Source of the DNA: CAG-390 sp003523225
Lineage (GTDB): Bacteria; Bacillota; Clostridia; Oscillospirales; CAG-272
Length of the DNA: 64,000 bases
Assembly (NCBI GenBank): GCA_902461815.1
Contig: CABPZE010000004.1
Span: 1 to 64,000 of the forward strand
Direction: 5' to 3'
Below the pieces are notes generated by a model. It ran no database searches, was not told the DNA's origin, and was given only the letters and a program-made list of their open reading frames with translations. Positions 25,283 through 32,092 of the stretch are shown piece by piece. The translations under genes and the position numbers were made by a program. Numbering within the stretch: position 1 is the first letter of the stretch; every line of letters begins with the position of its first letter.

Positions 25283-26459
25283 ATGGCACGTTATAGTAAA
25301 GAGTTTAAAGCAGAGGCGCTGAAGCTATCGGATGAGCTCGGCGTGAAGAAAGCAGCGCGCAGTTAGGGCTTCCGTATTATACGCTGGCAGATTGGAGAAA
25401 CAACCGCAAGCACGCAGAGCCTGAGCCTGAACTGAGTGAGGTTGAGTTGAAAATACGAAACCGCGAGTTGGAACGGGAAAACGCAGAGTTGCGAGTCGCT
25501 AATGAGATATTGAAGGATGCACTGGGTTTTTTTGGTTCAACTTGTTGAACATAAAGACACGGAAGAAGTAAAGGCAAGTGAACGGCACAGATTTATCGTG
25601 AGATATCAGGAAAAATACACCGTAAAGAAAATGTGCCAAGTGCTGAAGATCAGTGAATCGGGGTATTACCGATGGCTGAGAAACCAAGGCAAGCAAACAG
25701 GCAGACAGCTTCTTCTGGTCAAGATCAAGGAAATTGTAAACGAGCATCCCGATAATCAAAACTACGGTGTAGATCGGATTCTTCTGGCACTACTGCAAAA
25801 AGGCATTCAAGTCAGCCGTCGAACGGTGTACCGAACCATGCAAGAGGGCGGTATGCTACATAAAAAGCGCACACCTCGCGGCATTACCAAGGCAACAACC
25901 GAGGTTCAAGAGCAGGAAAATCTGATCAAACGGGATTTTCATGCAGATAGACCTATGCCAAAGCTGCTTACGGACATTTCTGAAATCCAGTGCGTCGATG
26001 GCAAACTGTACGTATCGCCTGTATTGGATTGCTTTTCCGGAGAGATTCTCGCATTGGAAATGCGAGACAACATGAAGAAAGAGCTTTGTATAGATACAGT
26101 TCGTCAGCTCCAAGCCCAATACGGCAAGCTCTTACAGGGTGTCATTCTGCACAGCGATCGCGTCAGTCAGTACACCAGCGAAGCATTTCAAGAGGAATTA
26201 CGAACCCTCGGCATTATTCAGAGCCTCAGCGGAACCGGGCATTGATTTGATAATGCCAGAATGGAGAGCTTTTTTTGCTACCTTGAAGAAGGAGAAGATC
26301 TACCAAATCGCGGCATACAAGCTCACCAGAGCACAGGTCAAGACCATTGTTTTCCGATACGTTTTCACCTACTACAACCGCATCAGAGTTTGTTCAGTGA
26401 ACCCCGGTGGTTTGCCTCCTGTAAAATACCGTGAGTGGGTCGCCGCGCACGCCGCCTAA
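25283..26459 (+). pseudogene. IS3-family transposase (OrfA/OrfB), inactivated
   Basis: OrfA begins MARYSKEFKAEALKLS but loses one base near 25358, ending at TAG 25364-25366, while its coiled-coil end continues in another frame. OrfB shows the integrase core: TDISEI, HSDRVSQYTS (the usual Gly is Val) and NARMESFFATLKKE. It is cut by TGA 26243-26245 in place of a Cys codon. Three independent lesions make it a decayed copy. The G+C-rich palindromic stretch after 26455 may be the right end. It separates the DUF6304-like gene from the broken XRE gene. Confidence 0.9.
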
Positions 26460-26532
26460 GCGGCGCGCCGCGCTGGATTTTCTCCGTTCCGCTACGCTCC
26501 ACTCCGCAAATCCAGCGCATTATCATCGTATC

Positions 26533-27554
26533 TCAGATTTTGGGGAATTTCTGACTGTACATATCTTGACAATTCCATTTCACTTTTTCAACGTATGCCC
26601 CAAATCGGTTGGAATCTCGGATGCGGTCAAATGCGTGATTTTGGATGTGACATAGAATATAGTCGCGGTTATGGTGCGTGTACGCAAGATCGTGATTGTA
26701 GACCATCTCATTCATGAACGGATTATTCTCATATCTGTGTTCACCGAGAGGAAGGTTATCTTCAAATAGGGCTGTATCGTACCATTTGTCCAGCACATCG
26801 TAGGTTTTGTCGTCATTGCCAACGGACGCATAACACGTGGCGAGGTGTGTATATAGAGCCATATAAGCATAACAGATCCACGCCTTGTCTCCAAGATAGG
26901 TAAGATCAAGGATTTTTTCTGCAGTTTCACAAGCGAATATTTTTGTTTCCACATCGGGAAAATGCATATTCATAACAGCCCATGCCATGCCTTCACCGTA
27001 ATATTTGAAAACTTGCTGGCACCAGTAATTTTTCTTTTCATAGTTATCAATTTTTGACAGCATTTCCGCTTTGAGCGTACCCCAATCACCGCCCATATTT
27101 GCTATGCGGAGCACGTTTTCTGAATCGCTTAGACTGTTATAAATGTGATGAAGCGCGTATACAGTTTGGCTTCGAAGGTCATTATCAGTGCTTTCGTCGA
27201 GAACTTTTTCGTAAAATTCTGCGGCTTTTTTATAGTGCTATTGTGTGGATATCTCGCGTAAAGCTTCATCCATGCCTCGAGCGCATCTTCGTTTGAGGTT
27301 TGATGAGCATCGCAGTATTTCCGCGTTTCTTCAATTTCCTTTTCCATATCGTCTGGACTGATTCCGAAAAGTACGTCAGCAGATACGCCGAAAAGCGTTG
27401 AAAGAGGAACGATCAAAGAAATATCTGGGGAACAGGTTTCCATTTCCCACTTTGATACTGCCTGTGCCGATACATTCAAACATGCTGCAAGCTCTTCCTG
27501 AGTCATTCCACGCTCCTTGCGAAGCTGTCTGATGTTTTGTCCGATCGTCGTCAT
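26533..27554 (-). pseudogene. XRE-family regulator with helical sensor domain, frameshifted
   Basis: The N-terminal piece (from ATG 27554) has an intact HTH_3 domain (IRQLRKERGMTQEELAACLN, SAQAVSKWEMETCSPDISLI). After about residue 105 the frame breaks at an A6 run (minus-strand ATAAAAAAGCC, near 27236). A one-base shift restores a continuous helical protein from KVLDES to the end at 26533. A longer start (27566) exists but only the 27554 ATG has a GAGA-type ribosome site. Because the lesion is in a homopolymer it could be a sequencing error or a phase-variable tract; everything else looks intact. Confidence 0.8.
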
Positions 27555-27595
27555 GATTATTCTCATTTGAAATTATTTTCGGTACCATTGAGAAT

Positions 27596-27623
27596 ATTAT
27601 AGCAGAAAATCATATTATTTCAA
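27596..27623 (-). promoter_or_regulatory. Promoter of the broken XRE gene
   Basis: On the minus strand TTGAAA (27623-27618) and TATAAT (27601-27596), 16 bases apart. CATTGA and TCAATG flank the promoter as an inverted pair, a possible autoregulatory site. Confidence 0.7.
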
Positions 27624-27699
27624 TGGGCTAAATTGACAGAAAAGTACAACCGTGAGTTGTATCGGAAGCTCTGATTAGGCAGGTGGAGTAGTGTGGTAG

Positions 27700-27880
27700 T
27701 TCAAATCTATCCAAAATTCCGTTGCATCTATGGCTTTGTAAATAAATTTTGAACAGGAAGGATTTTGAAAAGATTCGGAAAGTGTGCGGCGGTTCGAATC
27801 TGTCCACGGATTTGCTTCTGTGGGGAATCTATATCAAAAAAAGCATTTCGCCGATTCGAATCTGTCTACAGACCCGAAAA
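27700..27880. repeat. 181-bp inverted repeat, right copy
   Basis: Reverse complement of 23969-24149. TTCGAATC motifs are at 27793-27800 and 27855-27862, again 62 bases apart. Its outer end joins the hairpin array at 27871. Confidence 0.9.
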
Positions 27881-28085
27881 GAATGAAATCGTGCGTTGCA
27901 CGATGAAATCCGAGCAAGCTCGGAAGAAATCTTCGGCGTTTCGCCTCAGATGAAATTAAATCCGCCTCCATCTCCTGCCGTAAAGCAGATTTCATCGCGA
28001 AGCGATTTCATCCACCGAAGGTGGATTTCTTCCGACATCGGCGGATTTAGTTGAAAAAAGCACTTGCGTAAGCAAGTGCTTTTTT
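27871..28085. repeat. 215-bp hairpin array, copy 1
   Basis: Tight hairpins in series: ATCGTGC/GCACGAT (27888-27904), CCGAGC/GCTCGG (27910-27923), GGCG/CGCC (27935-27945), a CTGC/GCAG stem, ATCGC/GCGAT (27994-28006), ATCCACC/GGTGGAT (28010-28026) and a final AAAAAAGCACTTGC/GCAAGTGCTTTTTT (28054-28085). AATTAAATCCGCC and GGCGGATTTAGTT form an inner inverted pair. A same-length direct copy lies at 28822-29036. Small open frames inside it are not genes. Confidence 0.88.
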
Positions 28086-28086
28086 C

Positions 28087-28125
28087 TGTGATGTGTGTCC
28101 GATTTAGATGCAAATCCGTGTGTGG
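28087..28125. repeat. Outer inverted repeat, right copy
   Basis: Inverted counterpart of 23756-23794. A GATTTAGATGCA motif here (28101) is also found near 23808 and, as AATTTAGATGCAC, at 28128. Nothing recognisable lies between 28126 and 28248. Confidence 0.65.
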
Positions 28126-28248
28126 CCAATTTAGATGCACGCTGATTTTGCAGAGGGTACACTAACCCCTTGGCGATGATGGGAGGTTAAAAGGTTCCGC
28201 GTTCTACCGGACTTTTAGCGCCATTCTTGTAACGAGTCCTATGTAAAA

Positions 28249-28740
28249 TTATATCTCACCATAAAACCAAAGTACTGATTTCTTATTGAAATCGATTTCC
28301 GAAATTGTTTGTAAATAACCAATTTCATTTAATTGGGTTTTGATATTACGCTCTTTGATAAATGATTTTGTCGGGTCATCTATGAGCGTCCAAGTTTGTT
28401 CAGGTGTATTTCGTGTCCAAAAAGATTCGTAGTATTTTTTATCGTAAAAAATTACGATTTGCGACTCCCATAGATCACCTTCATTAATTATAGCAACCAC
28501 TTTACAGAATGGCAAATTTGAGGGCTTTTGTTTTAAGATTTCTTCTGCTTTTTGAAGCCATACTTTACAAAACGCCGTTTTTACTTTTCCGCTTGTTTTG
28601 GGTGATGAAATAAATGGCCCGCTGGGAACATGAAAATGCTCATAACGAATATCGGTGTTTTCAAAGGGCACAATTAGATGTATATTATCAATGAGTGTTT
28701 TCAGTTTTCTGCTCTGCCCGCGTTCTTTCTTGTATTTCAT
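28249..28740 (-). CDS. DUF3916-like protein
   Basis: A 163-residue soluble protein. The order of features (basic N-terminus, HFHVPSGPFI, a KVW/AEEIL helix, INEGDLWESQIVIFYD, WTRNTPEQTWTLI, and an aromatic end LWFYGEI) fits DUF3916 as I remember it; unverified. AAGGCGGTGAG precedes the ATG. It is a lone gene with its own promoter, transcribed away from hairpin array 28822-29036. The function of DUF3916 is not established. Confidence 0.65.
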   Translation of the reverse strand: MKYKKERGQSRKLKTLIDNIHLIVPFENTDIRYEHFHVPSGPFISSPKTSGKVKTAFCKVWLQKAEEILKQKPSNLPFCKVVAIINEGDLWESQIVIFYDKKYYESFWTRNTPEQTWTLIDDPTKSFIKERNIKTQLNEIGYLQTISEIDFNKKSVLWFYGEI

Positions 28741-28764
28741 TTATCTCACCGCCTTCCTGACATA

Positions 28765-28793
28765 ATTATACCACAACTTTGTAAACATTTCAA
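28765..28793 (-). promoter_or_regulatory. Promoter of the DUF3916-like gene
   Basis: Minus strand TTGAAA (28793-28788) and TATAAT (28770-28765), 17 bases apart. The core matches the promoter at 24162-24189, and a T-arm-like TTCGAATC (28806-28813) lies just upstream. Confidence 0.85.
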
Positions 28794-28821
28794 GTCTTTC
28801 GCCAGTTCGAATCTGTCGAGG

Positions 28822-29036
28822 GACCCGAAAAGAATGAAATCGTGCGTTGCACGATGAAATCCTCACTCCGCTCGGATGAAATCTTCGGCGTTTCGCCTCA
28901 GATGAAATTAAATCCGCCTCCATCTCCTGCCGAAAGGCAGATTTCATCGCGAAGCGATTTCATCCACCGCAGGTGGATTTCTTCCGCCATCGGCGGATTT
29001 AGTTGCAAAAAGCACCTGCTTGCGCAGGTGCTTTTT
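28822..29036. repeat. 215-bp hairpin array, copy 2, ending in the tRNA-Gln terminator
   Basis: Direct copy of 27871-28085, equal in length. In the last stem GCACTTGC/GCAAGTGC has become GCACCTGC/GCAGGTGC, a paired change. Loop bases also differ (CCACC-GAA-GGTGG versus CCACC-GCA-GGTGG). The final stem (29010-29036, A- and T-flanked) lies directly after the tRNA-Gln gene and should terminate it. Confidence 0.9.
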
Positions 29037-29038
29037 GC

Positions 29039-29113
29039 TGGCTGGGATGGCCGGATTCGGACCGACGAATGCAGGAGTCAAAGTCCTGTGCCTTACCGCT
29101 TGGCGACATCCCA
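29039..29113 (-). tRNA. tRNA-Gln (UUG)
   Basis: The minus strand folds as a full cloverleaf: acceptor TGGGATG/CATCCCA, D arm with GCCAAGCGGTAAGGC, anticodon loop CTTTGAC giving UUG, T arm GGTCCGAATCC, discriminator G and an encoded CCA (29041-29039). A promoter lies 35 bases upstream and a strong hairpin terminator follows. It marks the border between the repeat-rich junction and the backbone. Confidence 0.97.
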
Positions 29114-29147
29114 ATGATAATTAATGTCTGTTTTTTCTGACCGTATT

Positions 29148-29176
29148 ATTCTACCACATTCGCGGTGCGATGTCAA
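29148..29176 (-). promoter_or_regulatory. Promoter of tRNA-Gln
   Basis: Minus strand TTGACA (29176-29171) and TAGAAT (29153-29148), 17-base spacing. Confidence 0.8.
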
Positions 29177-29307
29177 GTCTTGATATGCTTTTTTAGCGTG
29201 TGCCCCATTTTTTATACGTCTGCGCCGATTTAATGATAATAAAAATACATATAAATATTTCTAAGATGTACAAATCGTTAAATTAATAATTGCGCGCTGT
29301 AAAGGTG

Positions 29308-29336
29308 TTGTCGAAACAAAGATTATATGATAAAAT
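29308..29336 (+). promoter_or_regulatory. Promoter of the TVP38-family/cls pair
   Basis: TTGTCG (29308-29313) and TAAAAT (29331-29336), 17-base spacing. Confidence 0.55.
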
Positions 29337-29375
29337 ATACGGGGAATAATTTTTGGCTGTCGAGGTAATAATCAC

Positions 29376-30158
29376 TTGAACGATAAAAAAGCTAACGAAA
29401 CAAATAACGACAACGGAAACAAGAAGTCAACCGGCTTCTGGGACGTGGTGCGGCACGCGTTATTTCCGATTCTTGCAGTGGTATGCATTGCAGGTTATTT
29501 TATTTATACAGCGGTGTCGGGGAACAGTATAACTGTTGAAAACCTTGTCGAGCATACACCGCAAAGCGCCTTGCCCGCCGCGCTTATGCTTATACTGTTT
29601 TATGTTCTTAAAAGCCTGTCTGTGTTCTTTCCGGTAACCGTGCTTTATGCGGTAGGCGGGTATTTGTTCGGCCCTGTTGCCGGGTGTATAATCAACTTGC
29701 TTGGAATTGCCGCAGGGTGTGCCGTGCAGTACGGTATGGGGCATTCCTCCGGACAAAATGCTGCGGAAAAGCTGAGGAAAAAATATCCCCGCGTTGAGAT
29801 GATGATGAATGCGCAGGATCGCTCTCCGATCATATCGGCGTTCTGGGCGAGACTTATCGGTATGCTGTCGGGAGATATTATAAGCTACTATTTCGGTGCA
29901 TCAGGCGTTAAGTTCGGATATTTTATGCTGGGCAGTATGCTCGGCGTTCTGCCCGGACTTATATCTGTAACGGTGCTCGGCACTTCAGTATCCGATCCGT
30001 CCTCACCGCTGTTCATTGTTTCTGTGGTTCTTATCGTTGCGTTCTTCCTGCTGTCGCTTGCGGGGAGGGCGATATACAACAAAATAAACGCGCGCAAAAA
30101 TAAAAAATCAGAGGCACTTGACGAAGGCAATACTGATGACGGAGGAAAGTTGCAATGA
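29376..30158 (+). CDS. TVP38/TMEM64 (DedA-like) membrane protein
   Basis: A 260-residue integral membrane protein with a charged N-terminus and five to six hydrophobic segments (about 30-50, 68-95, 100-125, 180-205, 210-232). The SNARE-associated/VTT domain is seen in FPVTVLYAVGGYLFGP and in the FWARLIGMLSGDIISYYFGASGVKFGYF segment, which carries the family's Arg. VTT proteins act in lipid transport or undecaprenyl-phosphate recycling. The start is TTG 29376 with CGAGGT at 9 bases. It overlaps the cardiolipin synthase start by 4 bases (ATGA), so the two form a lipid-related pair. Confidence 0.85.
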   Translation: MNDKKANETNNDNGNKKSTGFWDVVRHALFPILAVVCIAGYFIYTAVSGNSITVENLVEHTPQSALPAALMLILFYVLKSLSVFFPVTVLYAVGGYLFGPVAGCIINLLGIAAGCAVQYGMGHSSGQNAAEKLRKKYPRVEMMMNAQDRSPIISAFWARLIGMLSGDIISYYFGASGVKFGYFMLGSMLGVLPGLISVTVLGTSVSDPSSPLFIVSVVLIVAFFLLSLAGRAIYNKINARKNKKSEALDEGNTDDGGKLQ

Positions 30159-31795
30159 AAAAAGACAAAAAAATAAAGGAAAGCGGTTCTTCTGCCGCCG
30201 AGACGGCAAAAAAGTCGGAAAAGAAATCCAAAAACAAGTCGCAAAAAAGACGCACATGGTTCAATGTTCTGCTTCGCCGCAGGGTTGAGGTGGCAATCCT
30301 TCTGGTGGTTCAGATAGCTCTTATCGCGTGGTTGCTCATAAGCGGTTCGCGCTCATCTGTTTACGTCAATGCGATCCTGAACATACTGAGCTGGGTCGTG
30401 GTGTGTATGCTGACCGCGCGTCAGGGAAAGGGCTCATTTAAGCTGACGTGGGTGATACTTATCCTTGCGTTTCCGCTGTTCGGCGGGCTGTTTTACCTTC
30501 TGTCGAATTTCCAGTCGTCCACCTTTGCATACCGTAAAAAGCTAAAGAAGATCGACAACACACTTATGCACCCGGCTTTTGAGGGCTGCGGGTGCTACGA
30601 GGAAGCCTCTGCTGCGCTTACGTCTCATCTGACTCAGATACGTTATCTTGAAAAGTTTGCAGGATTTCCGATCTGGAATAATACCTCAACGGATTTTCTC
30701 ACACCGGGGGAAAAATATCTGGAAAGGCTTCTGGCTGAGCTTGAAAAAGCAGAGAAGTACATTTTCCTTGAGTATTTTATCGTCGAAGAAGGGAAAATGT
30801 GGGATTCAATATTTGAGGTACTGAAGCGTAAGGTTGCCGCAGGAGTTGAGGTGCGCCTTATGTACGACGATGTGGGATGTTTTTTCCTGCTCCCGACAAA
30901 CTATCGCGCGCAGCTCGAGGCGGCGGGAATAAAATGCCGTGTGTTCAACCCGTTTGTGCCGTTCCTCACAGTGCTTCAGAACAACCGCGACCACAGAAAG
31001 ATATGTGTTATCGACGGAAAAGTGGCTTTTACCGGAGGCATAAATCTTGCCGACGAGTATATAAACGCGCGCCAGCGTTTCGGACACTAGAAGGACTCCG
31101 GCATTGTGCTTGAGGGAGACGCCGCGTGGAGCTTTACCGTAATGTTTTTGCAGATGTGGAAGCTCGCATCCTCCGGGAAAAAGACGGAGACCGAAGACGA
31201 TTGGCATGATTATCTTCCCGCGCGCGACCCGTTTGCCGCCGTTCAGCGCAACGGATATGTGCAACCGTATGCCGACAGCCCGATGGATTTTGACAATGTG
31301 GGCGAGCATGTTTATCTTCAAATGATAAGCAATGCCAAAAAGTATCTTTACATCAATACTCCGTATCTAATAATTGACGACAGCATGGTTTCGGCGCTGA
31401 CGCTGGCGGCGAAAAGCGGTGTAGATGTAAGAATAATCACTCCTCACCGTTGGGACAAGCGCTTTGTTCATATTACGACCCGTTCATACTATCGCGATCT
31501 TATACGCGCCGGAGTGAGGATATACGAGTATTCAAACGGTTTTCTTCATTCAAAGACCTTTGTCTCGGACGATGATGCCGCCACGGTGGGAACAACAAAT
31601 CTTGACTTCCGCAGCCTTTATCTGCACTTTGAGTGCGGCGTCTGGATGTGCGGCACAAGCGCCGTTGCGCAGGTCAAGGAGGACTTCCTCAGAACTATGG
31701 AGCTGAGCGAGGAGATCACACTTGAAACCTGCCGCGGAACACTGCTTGAACGTATCGTTCAGCCTGTTCTTCGTCTGTTTGCCCCTCTTATGTAA
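30155..31795 (+). pseudogene. cls: Cardiolipin synthase with an internal TAG
   Basis: The frame holds a lysine-rich N-terminus, two membrane segments (about 43-63 and 70-118) and two phospholipase D motifs: HKD 1 at His280 (DHRKICVIDGK) and HKD 2 (LHSKTFVSDDDA, near codon 465). The enzyme condenses phosphatidylglycerol to cardiolipin. Codon 312 is TAG (31088-31090) where related proteins have Trp (FGHWKDSG). The frame before and after is otherwise perfect, so this is one recent nonsense change, a sequencing error or, less likely, readthrough. With the stop, HKD 2 is lost and the product is inactive. Confidence 0.9.
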
Positions 31796-31808
31796 GAATA
31801 TTTTTCAG

Positions 31809-31844
31809 CGGGCTGCAGCGCTTTGGGCGTGGCAGCCCGTTTTT
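31809..31844 (+). terminator. Terminator after cls
   Basis: CGGGCTGC (31809-31816) with GCAGCCCG (31832-31839), followed by five T residues. Confidence 0.85.
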
Positions 31845-31974
31845 CTGTCTTGTCAATTCGGAAAGTGGGCAACCATTACTGACAGTCTGAAAAAAAGTCA
31901 ATTTGTAATGTAAGTGAATTGAATGATGCGGGCTTATATGAAGTAATTCATTTACATTCCGGCGGAGGTTTATC

Positions 31975-32046
31975 ATGGATATCAGTATTGCAGAAAACAT
32001 AAGTAAAAAAAGCTATTTTTGCCCTCTTTGTACGGTTTCGCAGTGA
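31975..32046 (+). pseudogene. Remnant start of an XRE-type regulator gene
   Basis: A good GGAGG lies 8 bases before ATG 31975, and the first codons read MDISIAENIS, the usual start of XRE regulators in these bacteria. The frame ends after 23 codons, before any helix-turn-helix. It looks like the leftover 5' end of a deleted regulator. An alternative is a genuine short peptide. Confidence 0.4.
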
Positions 32047-32092
32047 TAAAAAATCGGGGCTGCCGCTTAGTGTGACAGCCCGATGTTTTTTT
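32047..32092 (-). terminator. Terminator of the glycerophosphodiesterase gene
   Basis: CGGGCTG and CAGCCCCG-type arms (32076-32084 with 32053-32062) followed on the minus strand by a T run; the plus strand also ends in T7, so it may work both ways. Confidence 0.75.

Noticed and set aside
28141..28187. Sequence resembling the 5' half of a tRNA-Cys on the minus strand (GCCAAGGGGTTAG and CTGCAAA)
   Set aside because: Neither D stem nor anticodon stem pairs and no acceptor stem can be formed.
27946..29117. Short open frames within the hairpin arrays
   Set aside because: They are repeated because the arrays are repeated, start without ribosome sites and read through inverted repeats; not genes.
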